Source: Mycteria americana (lineage: Eukaryota; Chordata; Aves; Ciconiiformes; Ciconiidae). Taken from it: a stretch of DNA of 64,000 nt. Below, piece after piece: positions 13,762 through 26,113 of the stretch. Position 1 is the first letter of the stretch. Each line of letters opens with the position of its first letter. The translations under genes and the position numbers were made by a program. The stretch spans positions 40,039,501 to 40,103,500 of the forward strand of contig NC_134370.1 in NCBI RefSeq assembly GCF_035582795.1, in the 5' to 3' direction. Under the pieces are notes generated by a model, which saw only the letters and a program-made list of their open reading frames with translations, was not told the DNA's origin and ran no database searches.

Positions 13762-13803
13762 TACTGAAGGCAGAATTTGGTAGTACTGAAGGCAGAATTT
13801 GGT
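13762..13803. repeat. 20-bp direct repeat, two perfect copies
   Basis: The unit TACTGAAGGCAGAATTTGGT occurs at 13762-13781 and again at 13784-13803, separated by two bases. It looks like a small tandem duplication. Confidence 0.9.
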
Positions 13804-16739
13804 TCTATAATGATCCCAGGTTTTCTAGAAAAGTTTCCTATTTGAAGGAGGGAGGGAGACTGCATGGTCGCTGCTAATGGGAGTTCCTCATTGGAGTTAC
13901 TGCCAGTGCCAATACTTTAATGACAATTGATAACTGTCAATTGAAAACACTCTTGAAAAAGTGGTGAGTTTTTTTTCTCTTTCTAAAATACATTAAGCCA
14001 AGTGCAATGGCTGTAGCTTCTAAAACAAACTCATCAAAAGTGATGAAAGCACAGTTCAAAGATACATGGTTGCTTTAATTGTGGAACTTGTCTTAATTTT
14101 TAGCTATTCAGTAAACGCTTTTCCTTTCAAGGCAGACCATAGCTATTCCTGTCAAGTTCATGTTTGGTACCTTCTTTCTTCATAACAGTTCAATGTACCA
14201 TTGGACCTAAGGCTCTCTGGAATGTTCAAGAAAGGGAGAAAATACTTGGGCTGGAAAACGAAAGGGGTTTACTTTTTTTTTGGAACTTGAACTTTCTTTT
14301 GTCTTCATGTAAACCTAGAGGAGCTGCATAATTTTATATGACTTGTAATACTAAAATGTCTTTGACAAAATTAGGGTTTAAATTCTGCTAAATCTCTCAA
14401 ATCCATTATCATATTGTATATTTCTTTTGTCTGTTCATTGGGGGTTTTTTTAATTATTAACTTATTCTCCTCAATACTGTTCTTTCAAGTTGGTTAATGC
14501 CATGACTGTTGAATATCCCTAGTGTGAACATGGAAGAAGGAGGAGGAAAGAATAATGATTAGTGCATGATACTGTCTTCATCATGTATTCATTAAATTTT
14601 GTTTAGATAATTAAGCTGGGGGTTAAAATTTAGCAACTGTTCCTGTTTCCACAGTTGCTGCACTGTGCCAACACAAGCTTTGACACAGAATTAACTTTAT
14701 TTTTGGAGCAAGTCAACATCTGTTGGGGATCCTTTGCTCATCATAGTATTTCAACAGTAGTTTCTTACAGAAATGATTCAAGTGTACACTCTGGAAAACT
14801 GAGTCACAGAGACTGTTTTCTTTGTGCATATGTTTGTGTGTCTGACTGACAGCCAACGTGCTTGCTAGGCCATGACAGTGGTGGTGTATGGGGAAATTCT
14901 GGTTTGGAAAAGGGCATGTGGAATTTTTTGCCAACTGAATCATTTTGCTCTTAGGAAAAGCCCTCCTTAGAAAGGGAGGAAGCAAATGTGGCAGAACTGG
15001 TAAAAATTCCCACCAGTCCAGTTATTTTGAGATGTACTGCTGCGAACAACAGCCTTAAAAACTGAGAAATAGTTTGTTTCATTTTGGGACAGTATTACCT
15101 CTGTTCCTTTTCAACAGATTGTGGGAAGCCCATTGGAAGTATAGGGCTTAGTAGAGTGCATTGTGTACAAGAGAAGCGGGTTAGGCTTTGTTTTGGTTTG
15201 GCTATGCAGGATAAGAGCAATCTGCCATGGTTGTACAATAGGTTAGGCAGAGGAGGAGGGAAATAAGATCCTCTAGTCTTAGCATTTGACCTGGGAAATT
15301 ATATAATAAGCCATGAAATCTTCAAGCATCTATAATTACGTGATGATTCCAGCATCTAAGTGTCTCTGAGGATCTCCAGTTGACTGACAATTTTTATTTC
15401 TTTTATGTAGACCATTAAATATTAACTAAGTATTTTTTTTAAATCTTGACAAGTCATGTGTTTTCTTCTGCTTGAAAACAATCTTGGAACAACCATAGTA
15501 TTTATTAATGAATTCTGTTTATTTTATAATGCATTTGCAATCTTGTATTCTTTAGAAAAATAATGTTGTATTTTGTAGACCTGCAGGGTGCTGTTAATGC
15601 TTTTTGTTAGATGCAATCTGAAAAAGGTAAGATTTAAAAAAATAAATCCAGGAGAGGAGCAGAGCTGTCAATATCTGATAAATGGTATTGTACATTCTTA
15701 AAGGAGAGCAGTAATGGCTGTCTTTTGTTCTTGACTAGTTAGGTTTGATGTCAAAGTTGAGAGTGGCTGAAACCTACATCACAGGCCTGAAAAAGAGGTT
15801 TGGTGGGGTTTTTTGTTTAAATTTATCATAATGAACCCTCCCATGGAAGCTGATGTTCTCCAGTAAGGATGTCAAAACTTTCCAGTGAACATCCCCGTTT
15901 TGGTACTGGGTCCCTGCGCTGGATGTCATTGCTTCAATTCAATGTTGACAATTCAGAGTTCAATTCAATTCAGAGTTGACAAAAACTGTATTTATTATCA
16001 GCACCCAGCTTAAGATAAAATATTGTCCCTGGATCTTGTCCCTTATCCTTCATGGAAATATTTAGCCAGGTTACTCTCTTCCATCTGTAGCATCTTCACA
16101 GGCAGAGAAGATGAGAACACTGAACTGCTGTGCTGAGTGTAAGGTTAATGCCCAAGAGGTTTTCCAGAGCTGCATTTGACAGGGCAGGTTAGGCCATAAG
16201 TGACTCCTACAAAGCCATGTGAGGAACCCCTTCCCCCGCCTTGACCAGTGAAGAGTCACAGGGTCAGGGCACTCAGTCGTGTCTCGGCCCTTCCCTTTTT
16301 CAAGTGCTGTGCCCATCACATAAACTCAGGATTTAAGAAATACAAAGTTAATGGGACCTGGATTTGCTGTCTGTATTTTGTCTCCATAGCATATCTTAAA
16401 TCTTCCTGTTTTCAGTACCTGGAAGCTTTCGGCTAGCATAGTTAGGTCTGCAGTATAAAAAATATTGTTGGCAGGCAAAAAACGTTACTGCTGGCTAGCA
16501 CCGAACCAGCACTAAACATTGATGGAAGGGGAAATAGGTAAGTTACTGCTTTAGATTTTAAAAAGTGTCATAAAAAGTCAAATAGAGGCAAGGAAAGTGA
16601 GCAGGCAGAAGAGAGATGATGATGAAGAAAGTAACGTCATTATGCATCCTTTATGTTATGCTTTGTACAAACAAGCTTATTAATGTGCAGGGTAGAGGCC
16701 ATATGGCAATCTCCATTGTAGTCACCCTTTTCAGTTTCT

Positions 16740-17310
16740 TGTGAAACTGACCTGGTTTTGGCTGGGATAGAGTTAATTTTCTTCCTAGTAGCTGGTATAG
16801 TGCTGTTTGGATTTTAGTATGAGAATAATATTGATAACACGCTGATGTTTTGGCTGTTGCTAAGTGGTGTTTACACTGGTCAAGGACTTTTCAGCTTCCC
16901 ATGCTCTGCCAGGTGCACAAGAAGCTGGGAGGGGGCACAGCCAGGATAGTTGATCCAAACTGACCAAAGGGCTATTTCCATACCATGTGACATCATGCTC
17001 AGTATAGAAACTGAGGGGAGTTGGCTGGGGGGTAGTCAGTGGGTGCTGAGCGGTTGTATCGCTGTTTGTTTTTTTTTTTTTCCCCCCTTGGGTTTTGTTC
17101 CTCTCTCTCTTTCTCTCTTGTTGTTTTCCTTCTCATTACAATTTATTATTTGTTACTGTTGTTGTTGTTCCAATTATTAAACTGTTCTTATCTCGACCCA
17201 CGAGTTTTCTTACTTTTGCTCTTCTGATTCTCTCCCCCATCCCACCAGGGGGGGAAGGTGATTGAGCGGCTGTGTGGTACTTAATTGCCAACTGGGGCTA
17301 AATCACAACA
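16740..17310 (+). mobile_element. ERVK-type endogenous retrovirus LTR (5' LTR, copy 1)
   Basis: The LTR opens with TG and ends with CA at 17310. It shares several blocks with the second LTR at 49062-49649: TTTTGGCTGGGATAGAGTTA, GCACAAGAAGCTGGGA, ACTGACCAAAGGGCTATT and TTCTCTCCCCCATCCCA. An ATTAAA-type poly(A) signal is at 17176-17181. The middle contains a long T/C tract and GTT repeats (about 17069-17170), which the other copy lacks. A primer-binding site follows nine bases after the end, so this is a 5' LTR of a provirus. Class II (ERVK) is inferred from the lysine-tRNA-type primer site. The exact left boundary is uncertain by about 8 bases (16740 or 16748). No target duplication could be assigned because the right end of the provirus is not visible. 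Confidence 0.8.
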
Positions 17311-17318
17311 GTCCTTTT

Positions 17319-17336
17319 TGGTGCCCAACATGGGTC
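17319..17336 (+). other. Retroviral primer-binding site (lysine tRNA type)
   Basis: TGGTGCCCAACATGGGTC closely matches the lysine-tRNA (CUU) complement used by many betaretrovirus-like elements, with a few transition-type differences. It lies just downstream of the LTR end, the expected place. What follows shows no gag, pro, pol or env frame. The internal region is therefore deleted or decayed past recognition. Confidence 0.7.
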
Positions 17337-19802
17337 AGAAACTTTCTGGGTTGACTTCTTTGCAAGTGGCGCATTTTTATTAGGGAGTTTGAGCATACTG
17401 GATGGAGGTGTGTTTTGTTTGTCAAAAGGGAAGTCTGTGTAACTATTTACTAGTAGCTTAGCAGATGAAAGAGTGTGTGTTGGGAGGAGGGAGATAAAAT
17501 TCATCATGAAAACAATCCATTCTGAAAAGCAATGTAGAACTATTTAATTGTTGTTGGAGGCCTTCAGGATTTGGTTATGTATATGAGTAGGTTTTCCTTT
17601 TCCACCCATAGCTAGAAGTGGAAGAAACTGTCTAGATCAGATCACCGATCATTTACTGAACTTCAAGGAACCATCATAGATCAAAATTTCTTTGGTCAGC
17701 AGTAAAGCATCTTTCTGACCCAAGTGTCTTCATACATCTTCAGCATTTATTACCTCTTCAAATCTTTTCTTCAGTAGTCCTTTGTCATTCACTTTCTCGT
17801 ATATGATGAAATTGTAGAAAAGAAATAAAGTTCTGAGATAATATCAATTTTTTGAGCCTTTCAATTTGTTGCCTCTGAAGCTCATTGCCTTGCTAGGATC
17901 CTAACATCATATTTGATAGACCAGTCAAATTGCTCAGAAATACTAGTTTTGGTGTGGTTTGCTGCCTTGGTACATGTCTTGGTACATGTCTCTTAACTCC
18001 TTTTTAGTTTATGACATTGATGTTAGATTATATTATCCAGGGTGTGTTAGTTTCTGGGTTTTTTTTTATTTTTTTCATTTCATAATCAAAATATGCCATC
18101 TCAAGTTGCATGTAGTTTCATCATTCCCCAGCATTCATCAGTGAGCTGAATCTCCTGACTGTCACTGAGATGTTGTCACTTTGGTTTTGACTGGCATTCT
18201 ACTAAGCCCCTAATAAATTCCATGCTTGGTTCTGTCAAAGTGGCATCGTCTGTGCACACTGAGGCAGTTTAAATTGTTATTAGTATAACGGCACAAAGGA
18301 ACTAATCTTTCACTACAACACTTCACGTTGTTCCCCATGGCTTAATCAAGATCTTTACACAGCTGTAAAGCTTGCTTTGGTTTACAGAGATTGTGGCAGA
18401 AAATGACTTTCTGTGCATCTCTCTGCTTATATTGGCATTTTTAGTGAATATTTAGGTTTCCCTTTTGCTGAGACATGTTAGTCTTTAAACTAATTTAATA
18501 TAATATTTTACATTGTTTCATGTCTTGGAATGGCTTCTTTCATTTAAAAAAAAAATCATTAACGTAGTAAGTTACTTTGAAGTCTTTTCTTCCAAAGCTG
18601 TGAGAAAATTTTAGACTTTGCCCTGAGCAAGAATCTAGTCAACTGCAAGAGGGTACAGGATGCTTGAAAAGAGGGAAACACAGTGTTCACTTTATCCTTG
18701 TGGCTAACTCTCTGCTTACAGTGTAGCAGTTTGCATACTTCTTGACCTAAACTCCAGGAGTTTAAATAGCTTTCTGAGAGTTGTATAGGCTAGTATCTCT
18801 TTGTCTTTGCTGGGAAACAACTGTTAAAAAAACCCTAACAACAAACACCTTTTTTTTTTCTGCATTCTTTAGAAGTTATTTTTAAACACTGTGATTGAAA
18901 CGTTCAATTGTAGTGATGCACTCAGCAGTGGAAATAATATAAATTAGTTTAAAAATGTAAAACATTCTAATGGGAAGCAGTAATATTGCGAGTCAGTCAT
19001 TTATAACAACAGACCATTTTGCTCTGCTTTCACTCTAGTACTCCTGTAGCTGTCTGGTACTGTCACTTTAATGGAAACAATAGAGGTAGAAAAGTCTTCG
19101 ATTATTTGTGGATATAAGTGTGTATTTGAAGTGACTTCTGGGGTCTTGAAACCAAATCACTGTTGCTAATGATAAATCTCTTTTGTTAGTGGCACTGTAG
19201 GACTCTGATCAAACTGACTCTAGGACTGTATGATGTAAAATGCCATCTGGGTTAGAAGTAGGATTTAACATGGTTGATGCTTAAGTTGGAAGTGGCATTG
19301 TCAGAAACTCTTTAGCTGTAATATGTGTTCAAAGGGAGTAATAGACTATAAAATACTGTATTTCTGTGTTTCTGTTGTGTATAATTGGAGCTAATTGCAT
19401 GTTGTCTATCATGGATGTTGACATAAAGGAATACAGAAATGCGTCTTCCCTCATAAGAAGATGGTATCTTAGAGATGTGCTATCTTGCAGCTTAATGTAG
19501 TTTAAATATTAATCCAGATGGCTTGCATAGTAGGGTCTTTAAAAGGGGTGCTTGCTGACATGTACTTTAGAGAAGAATTGTTTAAAGGAAATGCAGTTAG
19601 CTGGGGGTTGGAACTGATATTTTTAGGTTTTGTTATTTTGCTTTAATTGATTTTTATTGTCTCATTTTAGAGTTAGGCCCTTAAGAAAAAGAAACTTACA
19701 TGAAGTTTTAGAAGGCTGAAGAATGTCAGCATGAACCCTGTCATAGAAAAAGGAGCAGAAAGAAAGAGGAGAAAAAGAAGGAAAAAAAAAGATGTGGGCA
19801 GG
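17337..19802. other. Unannotated stretch; left part may be ERV leader remnant
   Basis: The first bases after the primer-binding site may be retroviral leader, but no retroviral reading frame is visible. A 12-bp perfect tandem duplication (CTTGGTACATGT twice) lies at 17966-17989. No other element was recognised. Confidence 0.5.
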
Positions 19803-20385
19803 ACTGAGTAGCCAGCCTGATTTCCATTTTCAGAAAAATACTGGAACAAATGTTTAGGCCTTGCAAACACTAAAAAATAATATAGTGGTAAGTAGCAGCC
19901 AATGTGGATTTGTCAAAAAGAAATCATGTCAAACTGACAATGACAGGTTAATAGACATTGTGGCTGCAGAAGAAACAGTAAATGTAAGATGCTGTAGCTT
20001 CACTTCAGTGAAAGCTCTGACACTGTTTCCTGTGGCATTCTCATAAGCAAGTGAAGGAAACATGGCATCTGTAAAAACAGTGTGGGACAGAGGTGGAAAC
20101 TGTGTAGTAGCTGTACATAAATGGTTGGAAGCAGAGCAGCAAGGTGGATTTAGAGACTAGGTACTTTCCAGAAATAAGATTATTGAAGCATGGGAATAAG
20201 TTGGGAATATTTTTCCGGTGACGCTTGTGGTATTTCCATCCCCTGAGGCCTTTAAGAAGAGGCTAGATAAATGTACATCACTAACAGTTTCAGCAGAGAG
20301 GTTCCAGCCCTCCTTCTGATGCTGGGACATAAACTTGATGATCTCTTGAGCTCCTTTCAAGACATATGTTGTTTCATATTATCTC
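19803..20385 (+). mobile_element. Ancient CR1 LINE fragment with reverse-transcriptase remnants
   Basis: The left part (about 19803-20150) matches the reverse-transcriptase region of old CR1 elements. It contains GAAAAATACTGGAACAAAT, a frame reading SQCGFVKKKSCQT, and later ACTGTTTCCTGTGGCATTCTCATAAGCAA, the decayed 'FDTVSH.IL..KL' block. The right part (about 20215-20385) matches the ORF2 C-terminus and 3' UTR: CCTTTAAGAAGAGGCTAGATAA and GATGATCTCTTGAGCTCC. The region between the reverse-transcriptase core and the C-terminus is missing or unrecognisable. Frameshifts and stops are present, so it is inactive. It belongs to an older layer than the CR1 at the right end of the window. Confidence 0.75.
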
Positions 20386-22610
20386 AGAAAAGACTGGGTC
20401 ACTATGCTCTGCTTTTCTTGCCAGCCAGCAAGTCTATGTGTGCACATGTTTTTATAGCTCTAACTGATAGCCAGAATAATGTTGGCTGTAAAGAACGCAA
20501 CTCCAGTATATTGGTTTTATCTCCCTGCTCTTTTCTATACCAAACATAAGAAAAAAATCAAGATTATGAAAATCTTTATTAAATAACTTGTTTTGACTTC
20601 ATTACACAAAAGTACCCTAAACAAAACTGAGCAAACAGAAGGACTTAACAAAGAAGGTAGCTATGGTAGGTTGTATACGGCTCTAAAAAAATAGTCTCCA
20701 CTTACTGATGAGGTATCCCCCTGATGTTACATTTACATGACTTGTTCTCTTATTTATACTCATTTCATACTCGGAGAGTTTTGTTGACTAGGTAATGAAC
20801 AAAATGAGCGAATTCTCTTGGATATATACAGAATGTTTACTAAGTGATGTACCCAGTAGTTTAGTTTTGATTGAACCCCTGCCCATATCAAATATATTAT
20901 TCACATATTATTATGGTCCATTACTTTTCAATACCATCAAATACAACACATACTGAATTTTAAAGATTTCCTTTGTGAAGGTAAGTGCAAGTATTAACGG
21001 ACAAATTGCAATTACTCTGCTCTTCTCTCTCCTTAAAATCATCTCCACCATATTATTTCCTGCCATGCTGTTCTGCACAAACTTTTCTGTTCCATCCACT
21101 ATGGGAATATGGGGAGACTAGGAAATGCACGTCTGTGTCTGTGCAGTCTTTGTATCAGACAGTAACAGTTATAGCCAGTAACAGTTTTGTTAGCATACAC
21201 TGAGTATGAAAGAAGAATGCAGTAGTTATTCAGTACCTTTATATATCTAATTCTCTATGTTTAATTTTCACCTTCCACTATATTGCACTATGAAGTTTTA
21301 GTGCTTTGGAATGAATGCATGTGGGGATAGTCCCAAAATGTTAAATATGATTAAAAATACTTCTGCAACAAAGAACATTAATCATTTTTCCTTCTTTAAG
21401 AATTCTACAAGAGAAGTGATAATGATTTACTTTCATATGCTTTAGTTCCCTGGATGCTAATACTTGAACAAAGATCAATATATTGTATATTTCTGAATGC
21501 AGCCTATTAATTTGTTATTTTAACATCTCAGGCTAGTGGTCTCTTTGAGTTATCCTTGTTATTTTCCTCATAATTAGAGAAACTCTTGGAAGAATGTGCT
21601 TTTCAATCCCCTGGAGAGTTTTTTGCTGCATTAAAATAGTTTCCAGATAATGATCTGAAGTGAATTAATGATTAGTTCTAACAGTAAAATTTAACAAATG
21701 ACATGGGGGAGGAACAATAAAGATTGAAAAGTTAAATCAATATTGCCACTGGGCACAAGAAACTACTATCAGAAATACATACATACTGCCTTCTTACTCT
21801 GACTGTGACTATCCCTTAAATATTCTTTCTCCAAAGAAAGGTTTTTCTTCTTTCCATTAATACTTTGTAATGGTATTTTGGTTTTCTAAACCAAATGCTT
21901 GCTAAATATACTTGAGATGATGGGCAACAATTGCAGTTGGGGTTTTTTAGTGGAGCGGTGGGGTTGTTTCCTACCCCCTACCCACTCCCCCCCGCTTGGT
22001 TCCCAATTACATGCAAATTCTTCAAGGGAGAGAGCAAGGTCTTAGCTTTCGTCAGTGAACTGCTGATTCTGCTCAAAGGGAAGAGGTGGCAGGCAAGCGC
22101 CATGCTGGGAGCCTGCAGCTCAGGTGGGAGCAACAGAGATTGGCCTCATCAGTAGGAGGAAGAAATTCCTGGGCACTGAAGGGGCCTGAGCAGGTCTTGC
22201 CCTATCACTCATTTGGCTTCAAACAGGGACCTATCTTGAGGACACAATAAGCAGATAGAGAGTTGTGTACAGATCTTTTGTTTTACTTTTCTGTCTTTCA
22301 TGGTCACTTTGAGTTTCTCTGTTTAAAGATGAAATACCAGAACTGTTATAGTGAAGTTCGGCTTTTCCTGTGTTTAATGATCTTCCAGTCCTCTTTCAGA
22401 AGCTCTTATATGGAAGTATTTGGGCAGCTCCATCTCAAAGCTATGGCAAACTTGGGATGCTCTCATGCCCAGCTGCATTGTCTTGTTTGCAAGCAAACTC
22501 CTTGCCTTTGGGGAAACAGAATTTCTTCTCTCTGAATCTTACTAGCAGAGAACACAATGCTATCAGTGTAAGGTAATTCTAAATTTGGTTTTATCAAAGG
22601 TTTTGCTGTG

Positions 22611-22641
22611 AGGTTATTTAGTACCTTGAACTAAATAACCT
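22611..22641. repeat. Perfect 12-bp inverted repeat with 7-base loop
   Basis: AGGTTATTTAGT (22611-22622) and ACTAAATAACCT (22630-22641) are exact reverse complements around ACCTTGA. No flanking transposon sequence was identified. Confidence 0.95.
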
Positions 22642-24947
22642 GTGAACTGTCTGGTTGTGTTCGATTACTGAGGGAAAGAGTTTTGAGGAAAAAGGGAAGA
22701 ATTTTGTTCAGAGCCTGTCCAGTACTCTCTGATATAGTTCATACTGGCTACCCTGTGGTTTGTGTGCCCCAAATCAGCACTTGATCACTTGTCTTCACAG
22801 CAATGAGGAAATTACACCCACCTCTGTGCATGTGTTTTGCGGTGTCACTTGGATATATCTGAAAAATAACCTAAAAGCACAACTGCTGTGCTCAATGTAT
22901 TGGAATCATTCAATTGCATAGTGAACATTAAATAACAGTTACTGTATGTACTATCAGCAATCAGAGGGAGGCAGAGAAGTGGCAACTCTGGGCTGGGGAA
23001 GAAATTTCCAAGTGCTGCAGACGGACCTACAAACTAAAGATGATTTATGTACTTGCTCTAATTGGGGCTTAACTGTGACTTTGCTGTGCTGGGTCATGTT
23101 TCATTCTTCAGTAGAGCAAATTATTAAATGTTTTATTACCAGATTCATCACTTCCAGTTGCACCACATTGAGAATTTGCTGATGACAGCTATTGATCAGA
23201 AATCTTGGTGTTCTCTCATCCTTCCTCTGATACAGCGGCACTGAACTTAATAAAGAATCCAGTACTCCCAATCACATAAAGTGGTATTCTGCCTTTATGT
23301 GGCAATACCTTTCCCAAAGCCAGAGACAAGAATTTTCCCCCGCGCATGTCATTCTTAAAATTATCTTAAAGTCTTACATTGCTTCATTAGATATTTCTGT
23401 GGTACTTGTCCTACTATCCCTTCACTGACTTTTCTTTTTTTGTTAAATCTTAGAAGAGCACTTGTAAAGATAATGCTGCACACAGTTTCCCTAACAAGTT
23501 ATGCAAGCCACTGTGAAAGGATTTTGCAGAATCACACTATAAATCCCTTGAATAGGTGCTATTGATTTCTGAAGAGGTCTTGCTGGAAAAGGAACATGCT
23601 GCTCAGGCCTCCAGAGGCCTCGAAACTCACTAAAAGGACAATAGCACTGAAAAAGCAACAGCAGGAGAAAATCAATTCCGTGGCTATTTCTTGTTTGTTT
23701 GTTCTCAGCTAGATTATACAGGGGAGAGTACATGGATTAAGCTATATTATTTCAACTGGGGCGGAAAGTTGCTTTCTTTTTATATCGAGAGTTATTTGAT
23801 GTGCCTGTAATACAGGTGAGCTGAGGTCTATTGCTGGGTAGATGTGGCATACAGACTGTGGCTTGTCAGGATCTTTACTAAGAGTGTGTGAACAGTGTTT
23901 CCTTACACAGCAAGTAAACATTGTCTTTACAAAAAGAGTAATCCAGTCATGGTGCCAGAGTTACTTTAATGAGGAAGGCGTTTGTCTTATTCTGCCACCA
24001 TCTCTTGTTTAAGACCAGGACCGTATGTTCTGTTAGCTCATTCATTTGCTGTCAGAAACTATTATTTTTTTTTTAAATGAAGGCATAGGAAAGGCATCAT
24101 GTTTGTAGAAAGTAACTGTATTATTTAAAGTTATACTTTCATGGTACCTCCAAGTAATATTTAATGCTTATATTGATTCTAGTATGCTGAAAAATGAGAG
24201 GAGGAGAGGAAAAAGAAGAATTTGCTGGAAGAGAAAATGGAGGAAGGTCCCAGGAAAACTAAGCTAAAAATCCCCCATACTTTATTTTAGTCTTTATTTT
24301 AGAAAGATCTCTGATGTGCTGTTGACTTGAGTTTAAGACTCCATTCTGTTGAGAAGCTATAATTAGAAGTCCTTATTCCTCCATGCCAGAAACAGCAAAG
24401 GTAGAGCACTGATTTTTAAAAGAAGATGAAGCTACCTTCTCTTTTCATTTACTTTTTCCCAGTCATTCCCCAGGTCAGTATGTACTGTACTTACTCCTTC
24501 GTAGCTGGAAAGACAGTGTTATCCTCAAGGAATATGATTTATCAAAGAGATGGGCTTTAGCCTTTTTCCTTCGTAGTGCGTTCTTTACAGTCTGTATTTG
24601 TTTTTGTGTCTATAGCAGCGTATTTTTGAATGTATTTTAATTTGTGTTGTTTGGGACTAGCAAGAAAATATTAGATGGCAGAATAAAAATGTTAGCTTTG
24701 ACTTGTAATTTATGCTAAGGTTCATGAACCACAAGAATCCTTAGATTCACATCCCCTTAAATAAGGCATTCCTCCCAGATGACAATATACTACAAAATGT
24801 AATGATTTTAGCAGCAACTACAGAAATGTTTAATCAGTTGAAACACAAAGACTAAGAAAAACAAGGCTCTGCAGAGAGGTCTAGACCTAACTTTTGGACT
24901 AACAAAGTCTATTGGCTTTCAATATTAGATGTGGAGATATATTTTTT

Positions 24948-24976
24948 GTTGTTGTTGTTGTTGTTATTGTTGTTAT
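24948..24976. repeat. GTT microsatellite, interrupted
   Basis: Runs of GTT with interrupting TTA, preceded by T6. Confidence 0.9.
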
Positions 24977-25810
24977 TTGAGAAATTCTAGCTCTTTCTAC
25001 AAATCACTTGCCTTTTTAAAAAATTGTCCAAGTAAGTATTGAATGGTATTGCTAGAAGTATTACTTCTGCCTGTATTTCAAGAGCACCTAAAATACTTCT
25101 ACAAGATCTACATGATTTTGGAGCCTATTTTGAAAGTGTTTGAGGAGTCATATTTCACAGAATGGGGCTTTTAAAGTCTTGAGAAGCACTTCTCTCTATT
25201 CATAGGCAATTGATGATATTTTAAGGCTGGTCCTTAGGCAGGCTTGATTAGGACAACATATTCAATGTATGCAGGGCCTGATGTTCCAATTCACACCGAG
25301 AATCCAGTTTAAAATGTTGGAGCTTCCCAGACACTTCTGTCCATCTCTCATAGCTGTCTATAGTCAAATAAGAGGTGGAATAATTTTTTTCATGTATGAA
25401 AACTAGTCCAGAAAGGCTTCCTCTTTTATTAACAGCTATCACGTAACTGTTTTCTTTATACTGCCAATCTACTGTCATCAGATTTCCACCAGATTTTTTT
25501 CCCCAAGACATTTTCTTTCTATTTCTGTCCTCTGATTTCACTTCAGTGGGAGCTGCAGACTTGTGTAAGCAGTCTTACTTCAACGCTAACAATATACAGA
25601 CTTTGTCCTGTCCCTTTTTTTCCGCCCATCCTCACATATGTATATTTTATAAAAGTATTTGGGGTGGAAAATAGTTTTGCAAATTGACTCAAACCTTCTC
25701 TGGAAGGAAGCAGTCCATTTCTATGGACTAGTTTCAGGTGCTTACTGGAAAGAGGGAATAAAGGAATCAATATATACTTTCTCTGTATTTGTATTCCCAA
25801 CTCTATTTGG

Positions 25811-26113
25811 AATCACAGAATTGAAGAACAACTGAGATTGAGGGAGACTTCTGGAGCCCCCTAGTCCAACCCCTTGCTCAGAGCTGTCCAAGTAGATCAG
25901 GTTGCTTGGGACCTTGTCCAGATGAGCTTTGAATATCTGCAAGGATGGAGATTCCTTAGCTGCTCTGGATCCCTGTTCCAGTGCTTGATCACTCTCTGGT
26001 GAAAAAAGATAATTCCCTTGTTACACCTTGTGCCTGTTGATCTCTGTCCTTTAGCTGCACGCCTATGAGATGACTCTGACTCTGTTCTCTACAATCTCCC
26101 GTGAGGCAGCTTT
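25811..26113 (-). mobile_element. CR1 LINE 3'-end fragment
   Basis: The plus strand reads as the reverse complement of a CR1 tail. It starts at AATCACAGAATTGAAGAAC, the 3' octamer side, then AGTCCAACCCCTTGCTCAGA, GATCAGGTTGCTTGGGACC, CTTTGAATATCTGCAAGGA, CTGTTCCAGTGCTTGATCAC and CTCTACAATCTCCC. It is better preserved than the copy at 11381-11693 but still diverged and strongly 5'-truncated, with no coding capacity. Confidence 0.85.

Larger units (their letters stand above)
11856..16739. other. Unannotated noncoding stretch
   Basis: No gene was recognised. Contents: an A18 homopolymer at 12094-12111, a 20-bp direct repeat at 13762-13781 and 13784-13803, and a local cluster of TTCAATTCAAT/CAGAGTT copies at about 15934-15981. 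A pyrimidine tract ending in TTTCAG near 16414 and a GTAAGT at 16534 bracket sequence with stops in all frames, so there is no coding exon there. Confidence 0.5.
20386..25810. other. Unannotated noncoding stretch
   Basis: No gene or transposon was recognised. It contains a perfect 12-bp hairpin at 22611-22641 and a GTT microsatellite at 24948-24976. Open frames of 60-97 codons occur on both strands without recognisable motifs. A GTAAGT follows GAAG near 20981, but no matching acceptor or frame was found. Confidence 0.5.

Noticed and set aside
14785..14815. CTGGAAAACTGAGTCACAGAGACTG, resembling a MIR core
   Set aside because: The match is about 25 bases with no supporting flanks on either side.
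16415..16533. Possible exon between TTTCAG (16414) and GTAAGT (16534)
   Set aside because: All three frames contain stops, so it cannot be a coding exon; no other evidence for a transcript.
20950..20986. GAAG followed by GTAAGT as a donor
   Set aside because: No acceptor or open frame of reasonable length upstream.
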